Positions 27,500 through 39,813 of a stretch of 64,000 nt of DNA are shown in pieces. This stretch comes from Fusobacteriales bacterium (lineage in GTDB: Bacteria; Fusobacteriota; Fusobacteriia; Fusobacteriales; Fusobacteriaceae). How positions within the stretch are numbered: position 1 is the first letter of the stretch; each line of letters starts with the position of its first letter. Position numbers and translations under genes: made by a program. The DNA is taken from positions 1 to 64,000 of the forward strand of contig JAICDD010000015.1 of assembly GCA_020063625.1 (NCBI GenBank). Direction: 5' to 3'. Under the pieces are notes generated by a model. The model was not told where the DNA came from, made no database searches, and saw only the letters and a program-made list of their open reading frames with translations.

Positions 27500-28378
27500 A
27501 TGAAAATAGATAAAATTATTGTATTACTTTTAATTACATTAGTAGTTAGTTGTACAAATATTAGTCCAATTGTAAATACAGCAGCAACAGTAGAAGGACT
27601 AAATAAAAATAGTGAAACAGCAGAGTATCCAACAGAAAAAGCTAGTAGAATAGCTGAAATGCCAGATATAAGTGTATTTTTTCCAGAAGATGAAAATGCA
27701 AATCAAGAAGAAACAAATTCATTATGGAATATAGAGCAAAATTCTCTTTATAGTGATGGAAGGGCAAATAAAAAAGGAGATATTTTATTTATTTTAATAA
27801 ATGAAGAAGCAACAGCAAAACTTACATATAGTAATGCTAAAACAGGTTTTACTAATTATAGACCTGTAGATGATAAAATAGCAAAAGAAACAGCACCAAC
27901 ATCTCAGTCAACTAATCCACGAGATAAAAATATAGCTCAAGATAAAATAGCAAAAGAAACAACAAATACAACTACTCCAAAACCAGAATCAAACTCTTTT
28001 GATGGAACAGGAGATCAAAGTAGAGGAGCATCATATACAGGAAAAATAGCAGCAAGAGTAGAAGATGTAGATAAATATGGAAATTTATTTATAAGAGGGA
28101 CTAAAACAACACTTTTAAATAACGAAATAGTTACATTAGAAATTACAGGATATATTAGACCAAATGATATAGAAATAGATAATACAATTGATTCAAAATA
28201 TATAGAAAATATGGAATTTAGTTATAATGGGGCTATGTATGTAGGAGAACCTAAAATTACAAATATAGGTGATAATAAACAATATATAGAAGAGCAAAAT
28301 ACTATAGAAGAAAATAAAAAGACAGATAATAAAACTAATACAACAACTAAAAGAAAAAAATTCTTAGGAATTTTTTAA
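27500..28378 (+). CDS. flgH: Flagellar L-ring lipoprotein FlgH
   Basis: FlgH forms the outer-membrane bushing around the flagellar rod. The lipobox LVVSC puts the lipidated cysteine near residue 18. SLWNIEQNSLYSDGRANKKGD and ILFILINEEATAKL are the conserved N-terminal block; YTGKIAARVEDVDKYGNLFI, GTKTTLLNNE and TGYIRPNDI follow. A polar Thr/Pro/Ser/Asn-rich insert (about residues 115-175) holds two DKIAKET copies and looks disordered. The C-terminal extension is also hydrophilic. The length of 292 exceeds the usual 220-240, owing to the insert and tail. It shows that the flagellum crosses a true outer membrane. Confidence 0.92.
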   Translation: MKIDKIIVLLLITLVVSCTNISPIVNTAATVEGLNKNSETAEYPTEKASRIAEMPDISVFFPEDENANQEETNSLWNIEQNSLYSDGRANKKGDILFILINEEATAKLTYSNAKTGFTNYRPVDDKIAKETAPTSQSTNPRDKNIAQDKIAKETTNTTTPKPESNSFDGTGDQSRGASYTGKIAARVEDVDKYGNLFIRGTKTTLLNNEIVTLEITGYIRPNDIEIDNTIDSKYIENMEFSYNGAMYVGEPKITNIGDNKQYIEEQNTIEENKKTDNKTNTTTKRKKFLGIF

Positions 28379-28409
28379 AAAATAAAGTATAGCCTTTTTA
28401 GGAGGAATA

Positions 28410-29408
28410 ATGAAAAGAAAAATAATTTTAATGTTGTTTTTAATAATAAATATTATAGCTTTTTCTGAACCAAAACAGAGAATAAAAGAGATAGCAAGAA
28501 TAGAAGGTGTTAGAAAAAATCATTTAGTTGGAATGGGACTTGTTGTAGGACTAAATGGTACAGGAGATAGTGCAAAAAATTTAACACCACAATTACTAAA
28601 ATCATTATATAGATATTTTGGAACAGAATTAGGACAAGCACAGGTAGATTCTAAAAATGTTGCAGCAGTAATGGTTACAGCAGAGCTGCCATCTTTTAAA
28701 AAAGTAGGAGATACAATAGATGTAACAGTATCATCTATTAATGGAGCTAAAAGTTTAGAAGGAGGAATACTTCTTCAAACACAACTTGTAGCAGGAAATA
28801 AAGTGTATGCATTAGCACAAGGAGCACTATCAAGAGTAGTAGGGAAAAATATAACTAATAGCGTAAATGGATATATTCCTAGTGGAGCTACAGTAGAAAG
28901 AGAAGTAGAAGTTAAACTAATTAATAATAATAAATTATCACTTGTTTTAAATAATCCAGATTTTACTACTGCCTCTAGAGTAGCAGAAGTTATAAATAAA
29001 AGATTTAATTATGATACAGCAAAAGCTATAGATGCATCTAAGATAGAGATAAAACAAACATATGTATTTGAAGATGATATAGTAAGTTTTATTTCAGCTA
29101 TTGAAAATTTAGAAGTAGAAACAGATAGAAAATCTAAAATTGTAATTTATGAAAAAAGTGGTACAATTATATTAGGTAATGAAATAAGAGTATCACCAGT
29201 AGCTATATCACATGGAGATTTATCTATTTCAATAGGTAATACTACAGGAAATACTGAAAAAGGAAATGCTTTATATTTTAATGGTTCTACAGTAAAAGAT
29301 GTAGTAGATATGCTTAATTCAATAGGTGCTACTCCAAATGATATAATTTCTATTTTACAAGCTTTAAAAGCATCAGGAGCAATTGAAGCAGAAATTGATG
29401 TAAGGTAG
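28410..29408 (+). CDS. flgI: Flagellar P-ring protein FlgI
   Basis: FlgI makes the periplasmic ring around the rod within peptidoglycan. A signal peptide (MKRKIILMLFLIINIIAFS) is followed by the highly conserved RIKEIARIEGVRKNHLVGMG and LVVGLNGTGDS. Later blocks VAAVMVTAELPSFKKVGDTI, TVSSINGAKSLEGGILLQT and NGSTVKDVVDMLNSIGATPN are all present. The 332 residues are slightly shorter than usual. AGGAGG precedes the ATG. Confidence 0.95.
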   Translation: MKRKIILMLFLIINIIAFSEPKQRIKEIARIEGVRKNHLVGMGLVVGLNGTGDSAKNLTPQLLKSLYRYFGTELGQAQVDSKNVAAVMVTAELPSFKKVGDTIDVTVSSINGAKSLEGGILLQTQLVAGNKVYALAQGALSRVVGKNITNSVNGYIPSGATVEREVEVKLINNNKLSLVLNNPDFTTASRVAEVINKRFNYDTAKAIDASKIEIKQTYVFEDDIVSFISAIENLEVETDRKSKIVIYEKSGTIILGNEIRVSPVAISHGDLSISIGNTTGNTEKGNALYFNGSTVKDVVDMLNSIGATPNDIISILQALKASGAIEAEIDVR

Positions 29409-29416
29409 GTGGGAAA

Positions 29417-29728
29417 ATGATTAATAAAGCTAATTATTTAAAATATTTAAATCCTATACAAACACCTGAAAAAAATTTAACAAAAGATGAGAAAGCATTA
29501 AAAGAAGCTAGTGAAGAATTTGAAGCATTATTTGTAAAAATTTTATTAGATTCAATGGATAAAACTGTTGATAGAAGTAATAATATGTTTTATGCAGGGA
29601 ATTCAGAAGAGATATTTAAATCAATGCTTAATACTGAATATTCTAAACAAATGGCTAAAAACTCTGATTTTGGTATTGCTAAAAATATATATGAACAATT
29701 ATCTAAGAATGTAAATAATAAAAAATAA
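29417..29728 (+). CDS. flgJ: Flagellar rod-binding protein FlgJ, rod-binding domain only
   Basis: A 103-residue protein with only the N-terminal rod-binding domain of FlgJ: EASEEFEALFVKILLDSM followed by MFYAGNSEEIFKSMLNTEYS, ending in KNIYEQLSKN. This domain caps the growing rod. The C-terminal glucosaminidase domain of enteric FlgJ is absent, as in many non-enteric bacteria. The gene begins 8 bases after flgI. The Bax-like hydrolase at 25144 is a candidate to supply the missing activity. Confidence 0.9.
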   Translation: MINKANYLKYLNPIQTPEKNLTKDEKALKEASEEFEALFVKILLDSMDKTVDRSNNMFYAGNSEEIFKSMLNTEYSKQMAKNSDFGIAKNIYEQLSKNVNNKK

Positions 29729-29738
29729 GAGGATGATT

Positions 29739-31151
29739 ATGAAAAAACTATATAAATATATACTTTTATTTTTAATAAATATAACTATTTTTTCAAATGA
29801 ATATATAAATTATGAAAATATAATATTAGGAAGTATAGGTAATATAAAAACAGTATTAAAAGATGAAAAAATAGAAGATATTTCAATTAAAATAATATCT
29901 AGAATAAAAGATGAAAATTCAAATGATAATATGTTATTATTTCAAATGATAGATAATAATATATTTGTAGCAGAGGGTATGAGTGGGGCACCAGTTTATA
30001 TTAATAATAAATTAATTGGTAGTGTAGCTTATGCACTCAAAGATGATAGAAGATATGGATTAATAAAACCAGTAAATTATTTTGATGATTATCCACAAAA
30101 AGAATTATCATCAGAAATATTACCTGGGACTTCTATTTCTATCTCCCCGACAAGAGGAGATATTTTTTTAGATAACATAGGAACAATAACTTATGTTGAT
30201 AAATTAAACAATGTATATATTTATTCACATGGATTAAATGAAACTGGAAATATCAAATATTATTTAAATAAATCAAATATTGATTTTATTTATAATGATA
30301 TTAATAATTCATTTAAAATAGGTCATAGTATAAAAACAATAGGAGAAATTACAAGAGATACTAAAATAGGATTTAAAGGCAAAATAAAACAAGAACTTTC
30401 TGAATATAAATTTTTAATTAATTTAAATGAAAAAGATGGTGAAAATAAGAGAAAAATACAGTATAATATTATAAAAAATGAGAATACATTAAAAAAATAT
30501 TTAGAAGAATCATTATTAGTAGCACTACAAAAAAATGTAGAAAAAAGAGAGTATAAAACAGTAAAATATAGATATAAAATATTTAATAAGAATGGGTATA
30601 AAATATTTGAAGAAAATAATATATTAATTGCTGAAAATGGTATTATTAATGGATTATCAAATACTTTATCAAATAGTATTTTAAATGTAGTAGATAATAA
30701 ATTTAAATATATTGATTTTGATAAAATAGAGATAAACATAGATTTTTATGATGATAGTAAAATAATGTATTTAAATGAAATAAAATTAGATAAAGAAATA
30801 TTTGTGTTGGGTGAGAAAATAAATATTAAGTTAGGGTACTTAATTCATCAGGTTGGGAATGTAGAAAAAGTAATAGAGTTTGAAATACCTAATAATATAA
30901 AAATAGGAAAACTTACTCTTGAAGCGTTGGTTAATGAAGGTAAAAATAATGAACAAGCAAAAAATATAGTTGAATATCTATATAATTTAGAAAATAATAT
31001 ACAAAATAATCAACTTTTAATTCAATTAAAAAACGAAAGTGGAGAAGTAGTATTTATGAAAAAATACAGTTTTGATTATTATATTATTTCTAATAATAGT
31101 TATTCTAAACGCATAATAATAGATAGTTTTGAAGCTAGCACAAGTAATTAA
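29739..31151 (+). CDS. SpoIVB/S55-family-like serine protease, exported
   Basis: A 468-residue exported protein. It has a hydrophobic N-terminal signal (about residues 5-20). The motif VAEGMSGAPVYINNKLIGSV carries the serine of the S55 (SpoIVB) family's GMSGSP block, and ARRYGLIKP-like sequence (DRRYGLIKPVNYF) follows as in non-spore S55 proteins. IYSHGLNETG is a candidate for the histidine element. The C-terminal 250 residues are beta-rich and unassigned. Whether it is an active protease is uncertain. The ATG at 29739 is preferred because AAGAGG abuts an earlier ATG at 29733. It sits inside the flagellar operon, right after flgJ. Confidence 0.7.
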   Translation: MKKLYKYILLFLINITIFSNEYINYENIILGSIGNIKTVLKDEKIEDISIKIISRIKDENSNDNMLLFQMIDNNIFVAEGMSGAPVYINNKLIGSVAYALKDDRRYGLIKPVNYFDDYPQKELSSEILPGTSISISPTRGDIFLDNIGTITYVDKLNNVYIYSHGLNETGNIKYYLNKSNIDFIYNDINNSFKIGHSIKTIGEITRDTKIGFKGKIKQELSEYKFLINLNEKDGENKRKIQYNIIKNENTLKKYLEESLLVALQKNVEKREYKTVKYRYKIFNKNGYKIFEENNILIAENGIINGLSNTLSNSILNVVDNKFKYIDFDKIEINIDFYDDSKIMYLNEIKLDKEIFVLGEKINIKLGYLIHQVGNVEKVIEFEIPNNIKIGKLTLEALVNEGKNNEQAKNIVEYLYNLENNIQNNQLLIQLKNESGEVVFMKKYSFDYYIISNNSYSKRIIIDSFEASTSN

Positions 31152-31178
31152 AATTCATTAGCAAGCGAGGGGATAGGC

Positions 31179-32906
31179 TTGAAAAAATATGTTGTAAAAG
31201 GAAAAAATATAGATGAAATCTTAGAAAAAATATCTTCACATTTTAATGTTTCAAAAGATAAAGTTAATTATGAAATTTTAAAAGAAAGTGAAAAGGAAGT
31301 AGAACTGAAAGTTTGGGTTGTACAAACTGAAGATATAAAACATTCTGAGATTTTAATTAAACCTGATGGAATATTTTTAAAAGTTTTAAAAAGTGATGAA
31401 GATGTTAAATTATTAGAAAAATATGTTATATTAGAAGTTCAAAAAAAAGAAATAAAAGATTATGATTTAAAGAAAATAAAATATGCTACTTTAAATCAAG
31501 GACAATTTGTAAAAATAGCAGAGGATGATAAAGAGTATTATATTGATGCTGAAGTACATATAGAGATATTAAATCCATTAGAAGCAACTATTGAGATACT
31601 TCCTCCTAAAAGAGGAAATATGCCTGAACTTAGTCATATTTTAGAATTAATAAAACAAAAAGAGATAGTTTTTGGAGTAAGAAAAAATGCTATAAAAACT
31701 ATGCTAGAAAATAAAATATTTGAAAAAAGAGTAGTTTTAGCTAAAGGTAGAGCACCTGTTGAAGGTAAAAATGCTAGACTTATATATCATTATGATAGAG
31801 AAAATAAATTAAAAGTAGATAAAAATAATAATGTTGATTTTAAAAATTTAAATTGGATAAAAAATGTAAAAAAAGATGATATTATTGTTGAAAAACTTTC
31901 TATGGTACCTGGAAAAGAGGGAATTAATATTTTTGGGAAACCAATTCCAGTAAAAGCAGTAAAAGATATAAAACTTCCTAAAGGTAAAAATACATATATT
32001 TCAAAAGATGGAATGAAATTATGTGCAAGTATAGATGGACAAATAATTGAAGAAACAAATAAAATTAGTGTAATGCCTATACTTACAATAAATGGAAATG
32101 TTGATTATTCTACAGGAAATATTGAATTTATAGGGACAGTTCTTATACAAGGAAATGTATTAACAGGCTTTAGTGTAAAAGCAAGTGAAGATATTATAGT
32201 AGAAGGACTGGTAGAAGATGCAGTATTAGAAGCTGAAAGAGATATTATAGTTCAAAAAGGGATTATAGCAAATGAAGAAGGAGAAGGATATATAAAAGTA
32301 GGAAGAAACCTTCGAAGTAGATATATCCAAAATATGAAAGTAAAATGTTTTGGGAAAATAATAGTAGATGATTATATTTTATTATCTGATGTAGAAGCTA
32401 AAGAAGAAATAGAAGTTATTTCTGGAAAAGGAAGAATAATAGGGGGGAAAGTAAAATCTCAAAAAGGGATAACTTCAAATATTGCTGGTGGGAAATTTGA
32501 AACACATACATATTTAGAAATTGGTGTTTTTTCAGAAGTATATAATAGAGAAAAAGAATTTGATAAAAAACTTCTTGAATTAGAAGCTAAAAAAGATAGA
32601 TTAGAATTTAGAAAAAAAGAGTTTATGCAAAAAAGTCCAGTAGTAAGAGCAGCACTTAGAACAAAAGAGAAAGAATTAAGAACACAATTAAAAGAGCTAA
32701 AAAAAGAGTATAATGAATTATTAAAAAATAAAGAAAATTTAATTCAAGAATATAGTGATTTAGGAAATGCAAAAATACAAATTTTACAGACATTAAATCC
32801 AGGTGTTTTAGTAAAATTAGGGAAGCATATTTATTTAAATAAAGAAAAAAAATTGCATACAGTATTTTCTATTGATAGAGAAACAGGAGAACTAGTTATA
32901 GAATAG
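31179..32906 (+). CDS. fapA: FapA / DUF342 family polymer-like protein
   Basis: A 575-residue DUF342 (FapA) protein. The N-terminal domain (about 1-60) is a small alpha/beta fold resembling the Jag-N/KH-associated domain (VKGKNIDEILEKISSHFNVS). DUF342 blocks follow: ATIEILPPKRG, AKGRAPVEGKNARLIY and VPGKEGINIFGKPIPV. A right-handed beta-helix-like region (NGNVDYSTGNIEFIGTVLIQ, SVKASEDIIVEGLVEDA) leads to a C-terminal coiled coil (about 460-525). Relatives influence cell envelope signalling, sporulation or motility. The start is TTG at 31179 with GAGGGG upstream. It is cotranscribed with the flagellar genes. Confidence 0.88.
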   Translation: MKKYVVKGKNIDEILEKISSHFNVSKDKVNYEILKESEKEVELKVWVVQTEDIKHSEILIKPDGIFLKVLKSDEDVKLLEKYVILEVQKKEIKDYDLKKIKYATLNQGQFVKIAEDDKEYYIDAEVHIEILNPLEATIEILPPKRGNMPELSHILELIKQKEIVFGVRKNAIKTMLENKIFEKRVVLAKGRAPVEGKNARLIYHYDRENKLKVDKNNNVDFKNLNWIKNVKKDDIIVEKLSMVPGKEGINIFGKPIPVKAVKDIKLPKGKNTYISKDGMKLCASIDGQIIEETNKISVMPILTINGNVDYSTGNIEFIGTVLIQGNVLTGFSVKASEDIIVEGLVEDAVLEAERDIIVQKGIIANEEGEGYIKVGRNLRSRYIQNMKVKCFGKIIVDDYILLSDVEAKEEIEVISGKGRIIGGKVKSQKGITSNIAGGKFETHTYLEIGVFSEVYNREKEFDKKLLELEAKKDRLEFRKKEFMQKSPVVRAALRTKEKELRTQLKELKKEYNELLKNKENLIQEYSDLGNAKIQILQTLNPGVLVKLGKHIYLNKEKKLHTVFSIDRETGELVIE

Positions 32907-32914
32907 GAGATTTT

Positions 32915-35233
<2,319 letters not shown>

Positions 35234-35239
35234 AAAGAA

Positions 35240-35268
35240 TTGATTTTATTGTTAAAATCTGGTACAAT
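35240..35268 (+). promoter_or_regulatory. Sigma-70-type promoter for fba
   Basis: TTGATT (35240-35245), 17 bases, TACAAT (35263-35268). The leader to the fba ATG is about 40 bases and contains the ribosome site AGGAGG at 35300-35305. Confidence 0.65.
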
Positions 35269-35312
35269 ATTAGAGTGAAAGTGTATTAAATTTATATCTA
35301 GGAGGCTTTTGT

Positions 35313-36290
35313 ATGAAATATAATTATAAAGAGTTAGGTCTTTCTAACACAAAAGAAATGTTTAAACATGCAAATGAAAATGGTTATTCAGTTCCAGCTT
35401 TTAATTTTAACAATATGGAACAAATGGAAGCAATAATCGAAGCGTGTACAGAAATGGGTTCACCAGTTATATTACAAGTATCAGCTGGAGCTAGAAAATA
35501 TATAGGAAAAGAAATAGTTCCTTTCTTAGCACAAGCTGCAGTAGCATATGCTAGATCAAAAGGATCAGATATACCAGTAGCATTACATTTAGATCATGGA
35601 CCAAATTTAGAAACAGTTAAAGATTGTATAGATTATGGATTCTCTTCTGTAATGATAGATGGTTCTCATCATTCATTTGAAGAAAATATAAAAATATCAA
35701 AAGAAGTTGCGGATTATGCACATCAACATGATGTAACAGTAGAAGCAGAATTAGGAATATTAGCAGGAGTAGAAGACGATGTAGTAGCAGAAGAAACTAT
35801 ATTTACTCAACCTGATGAAGTTGAAGAATTTGTTTCTAAAACAGGAGTAGATTCATTAGCAATCGCTATAGGAACTTCACATGGAGCTTACAAATTTAAA
35901 CCTGGAGATAACCCTCAAATAAGATTAGATATCTTAAGAGAAATAGAAAAAAGAATTCCAGGATTCCCAATTGTATTACATGGTTCATCATCAGTTCCAG
36001 CTAAATTTGTTCAATTAATAAATGAAAATGGTGGAAAAATAGCTGATGCAATAGGTATCCCAGATGAACAATTAAGAGATGCATCTAAATCTGCAGTAGC
36101 AAAAATAAATGTTGATACAGATGGAAGATTAGCATTTACTGCTGGAATCAGAGAAGTTTTTGCTAAAAACCCTTCTGAATTTGACCCTAGAAAATATTTA
36201 GGACTAGCAAAACAATATATGAAAGATTATTATAAAGAAAAAATCCAAAATGTATTTGGATCTGAAGGAGCTTATAAAAAAGGAGAATAA
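35313..36290 (+). CDS. fba: Class II fructose-1,6-bisphosphate aldolase
   Basis: This glycolytic zinc enzyme splits fructose-1,6-bisphosphate to glyceraldehyde-3-phosphate and dihydroxyacetone phosphate. Zinc and substrate motifs are visible: VALHLDHGPN, SVMIDGSHHSFEENI, IAIGTSHGAYKFKPG and VLHGSSSVP. At 325 residues it belongs to the longer class IIA/B type seen in anaerobes. Codon choice is visibly richer in C-ending codons than the neighbours, consistent with high expression. It has its own promoter and appears monocistronic; the next promoter begins 3 bases after its stop. Confidence 0.96.
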   Translation: MKYNYKELGLSNTKEMFKHANENGYSVPAFNFNNMEQMEAIIEACTEMGSPVILQVSAGARKYIGKEIVPFLAQAAVAYARSKGSDIPVALHLDHGPNLETVKDCIDYGFSSVMIDGSHHSFEENIKISKEVADYAHQHDVTVEAELGILAGVEDDVVAEETIFTQPDEVEEFVSKTGVDSLAIAIGTSHGAYKFKPGDNPQIRLDILREIEKRIPGFPIVLHGSSSVPAKFVQLINENGGKIADAIGIPDEQLRDASKSAVAKINVDTDGRLAFTAGIREVFAKNPSEFDPRKYLGLAKQYMKDYYKEKIQNVFGSEGAYKKGE

Positions 36291-36293
36291 TCC

Positions 36294-36322
36294 TTGACAA
36301 AAATATAAAAAGTAGATATAAT
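36294..36322 (+). promoter_or_regulatory. Perfect consensus sigma-70 promoter before pyrG
   Basis: TTGACA (36294-36299), exactly 17 bases, TATAAT (36317-36322): both hexamers match consensus fully. The predicted start is near 36329 at an A/T-rich site, not at a GGG run. The transcript passes through a structured leader before the pyrG ribosome site at about 36434-36439. Confidence 0.85.
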
Positions 36323-36344
36323 AATTTTATTAAAATTAAATATA

Positions 36345-36390
36345 TTTGAGGTGGGAGTCTAAAACCCACCTCAAAAAAAAAACTTTAGAC
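36345..36390 (+). ncRNA. Putative H-type pseudoknot in the pyrG leader
   Basis: Stem 1 pairs TTTGAGGTGGG (36345-36355) with CCCACCTCAAA (36365-36375). Its nine-base loop contains GTCTAAA (36357-36363), the exact complement of TTTAGAC (36384-36390). The loops are one base (36356), one base (36364) and an A-rich linker, the proportions of a classical H-type pseudoknot. The second stem shares AGAC (36387-36390) with the left arm of the following terminator, so the two structures exclude each other. This looks like a transcription attenuator for pyrG or a short stand-alone RNA. I recognise no known riboswitch class. Confidence 0.6.
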
Positions 36391-36414
36391 GAATTTTTTT
36401 TTCGTCTTTTTTTT
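36387..36414 (+). terminator. Intrinsic terminator in the pyrG leader
   Basis: AGACGAA (36387-36393) pairs with TTCGTCT (36401-36407) around a loop of seven T, followed by a further T run to 36414. It lies 30 bases before the pyrG ATG and downstream of a consensus promoter, so read-through must be possible for pyrG expression. Confidence 0.8.
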
Positions 36415-36434
36415 ATTGTAAATTTAACTTTTAA

Positions 36435-38039
<1,605 letters not shown>

Positions 38040-38045
38040 AATACT

Positions 38046-38086
38046 GGAAGACCAAAGAGTTAACTTTTTGGTCTCCCTTTTTTTTA
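38046..38086 (+). terminator. Intrinsic terminator after pyrG
   Basis: AGACCAAA (38049-38056) pairs with TTTGGTCT (38067-38074), extended by GAG/CTT-type pairs inside, then CCC and a run of eight T. Its sequence resembles the rdgB terminator at 54231-54263. Confidence 0.88.
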
Positions 38087-38165
38087 CTGGAAAAATTATT
38101 TAAAAATTGATAAAATATATTATCAATAAAATAATAATTTAATATTTCTAAAATAAGGAGAGAAA

Positions 38166-38852
38166 ATGTTGGTAAAATTAGAAAAAGCTATTATATTTGA
38201 TGAAAATTACAAAAATATAGAATTTAAAAATCCAATTGAGAATAGCTATGAAGAGTTAAAAGAAAAATGGGAAGAAAAAGATAATAATTTTAATAAAATT
38301 GATTGGAAATTAGAGTTTGGAGTATATGATAAAAATAATAATAGAATAGGCGAGTTCTATTTAGATACAGAAAATGAAATTATAGCAAATATTGACTTAG
38401 ATGGGTATTTTAATGGTGAAAGTTTAGAAATAGAGGATGGAATAGAATTAAAACTTATAAAAAAAGATTCAGGATTATTAGAAGCTATGTTTTATTCTGA
38501 ACTTGTTAGAAATGAAGTTTTAGATGAAAGTTATCAAGACTTACTATATGTAAATCTTTTTCCAGAATGGTTAAATGGGTTATTAATTGAAAATTCAAGT
38601 GAAAATGAAGTTTTAAAAAAGTTTAAATCTTATTTTTTACCGATATTTGAAAAATATAATATAATAAAAGTACTTGATTTGATTAAAGATGAATATGAAA
38701 TAATTTCTTATAATGATGAAGTAAAAGAAGAGTTTAAAGAATTTTTAAATAAAATATTAAAAAAATATGAATTTATATTACATCAAGTAGAGTATGAAGG
38801 AGATACAGAAGAACTATTTGATATATATTATGAATGGAAAGAAAGAATATAG
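38166..38852 (+). CDS. Unknown acidic cytoplasmic protein
   Basis: A 228-residue protein that I do not recognise. It has no signal peptide or membrane segment and is rich in Glu, Asp and Lys. The N-terminal half is predicted beta-rich (DWKLEFGVYDKNNNRIGEFY is strand-turn-strand), the C-terminal half helical. GGAGAG precedes the ATG. It lies between the pyrG terminator and thyA, which starts 10 bases downstream, so it is probably cotranscribed with thymidylate synthase. A small inverted repeat (TTGATAA with TTATCAA, near 38107-38126) lies upstream. Confidence 0.65.
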   Translation: MLVKLEKAIIFDENYKNIEFKNPIENSYEELKEKWEEKDNNFNKIDWKLEFGVYDKNNNRIGEFYLDTENEIIANIDLDGYFNGESLEIEDGIELKLIKKDSGLLEAMFYSELVRNEVLDESYQDLLYVNLFPEWLNGLLIENSSENEVLKKFKSYFLPIFEKYNIIKVLDLIKDEYEIISYNDEVKEEFKEFLNKILKKYEFILHQVEYEGDTEELFDIYYEWKERI

Positions 38853-38862
38853 GGGGAAATAA

Positions 38863-39735
38863 ATGAAACAATATTTAGACATGGTTAAATATGTATTAGA
38901 AAATGGAGTAAGAAAAAAGAATAGGACTGGAGTAGATACAATAAGTACTTTTAGTTACTTTTATAAAGTAGATTTAGCAAAAGGATATCCATTATTAACA
39001 ACAAAAAAAGTATATTTTAATTCTATGCTAAAAGAATTATTTTGGTATTTAAGTGGAGATGAACATATAAGAGAATTAAGAAAACATACTAAAATATGGG
39101 ACGCATGGGCTGATGAAGAAGGAAGATTAGAAACAGCTTATGGAAGATTTTGGAGAAAATATCCTGTACCACAAGATACTCATCTTGATGGAGAAGTATG
39201 GGTTGATGAAAATAATAAATGGGTAACAAAGCATGAAGATGGAAGTTTAACATTTGACCAGATTCAATATATTATAGATACATTAAAAGAGCTTAAAACG
39301 AATCCTGAAGCGTCTAATGGAAGAAGATTAATAGTTTTAGCATGGCACCCTGCAAACGCAACTATAAGCAAATTACCACCTTGTCATTACACTTTTGCAT
39401 TTAATGTACAAGGAAATAAATTAAATTGTCACTTAACTCAAAGAAGTGGAGATGTAGCATTAGGAATTCCGTTTAATTTAGCTTGTTATTCATTATTAAC
39501 TATGATGATAGCAAAAGAGTGTGGTTATGAAGCTGGAGAATTTGCTCATACAATAATAGATTGTCATATATATGAAAATCATATTGAAGGTTTAAAAGAA
39601 CAATTAAAAAGAACACCTAAAGAGTTACCACAAATAAAAATAGCAGATAAACCTTTTAATGAATTAACACCAGAAGATATAGAATTGATAAATTATAATC
39701 ATGACCCTTTAATAAAATTTGAAGTAGCAGTATAA
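38863..39735 (+). CDS. thyA: Thymidylate synthase
   Basis: ThyA methylates dUMP to dTMP with methylenetetrahydrofolate. RTGVDTISTF is the phosphate-binding block, KELFWYLSGDEHIRELR follows, and LPPCHYTFAF holds the catalytic cysteine. QRSGDVALGIPFNLACYSLL binds substrate and FAHTIIDCHIYENHIE lies near the end. The 290 residues include the larger insertion (about 85-130) found in many Firmicute-type enzymes. GGGGG precedes the ATG. No dihydrofolate reductase gene is adjacent. Confidence 0.96.
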   Translation: MKQYLDMVKYVLENGVRKKNRTGVDTISTFSYFYKVDLAKGYPLLTTKKVYFNSMLKELFWYLSGDEHIRELRKHTKIWDAWADEEGRLETAYGRFWRKYPVPQDTHLDGEVWVDENNKWVTKHEDGSLTFDQIQYIIDTLKELKTNPEASNGRRLIVLAWHPANATISKLPPCHYTFAFNVQGNKLNCHLTQRSGDVALGIPFNLACYSLLTMMIAKECGYEAGEFAHTIIDCHIYENHIEGLKEQLKRTPKELPQIKIADKPFNELTPEDIELINYNHDPLIKFEVAV

Positions 39736-39760
39736 AAAATAAATATTTATTAACTAAAAT

Positions 39761-39799
39761 TCAAAAACGAGTTCTAAATTTTAAAGAACTCGTTTTTGA
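39761..39799. terminator. Bidirectional terminator between thyA and the HD-GYP gene
   Basis: TCAAAAACGAGTTCT (39761-39775) and AGAACTCGTTTTTGA (39785-39799) form a perfect 15-base stem, with a T run on each strand. It serves the convergent thyA and HD-GYP genes and belongs to the AAACGAGTTCTT family. Confidence 0.9.
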
Positions 39800-39813
39800 T
39801 TATATAATAAAAT

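Noticed and set aside
36345-36390. PreQ1 class I riboswitch, suggested by an H-type pseudoknot with an A-rich tail
   Set aside because: The first stem is much longer than the roughly five pairs of that class, the conserved binding-core bases are not apparent, and no queuosine gene is adjacent.
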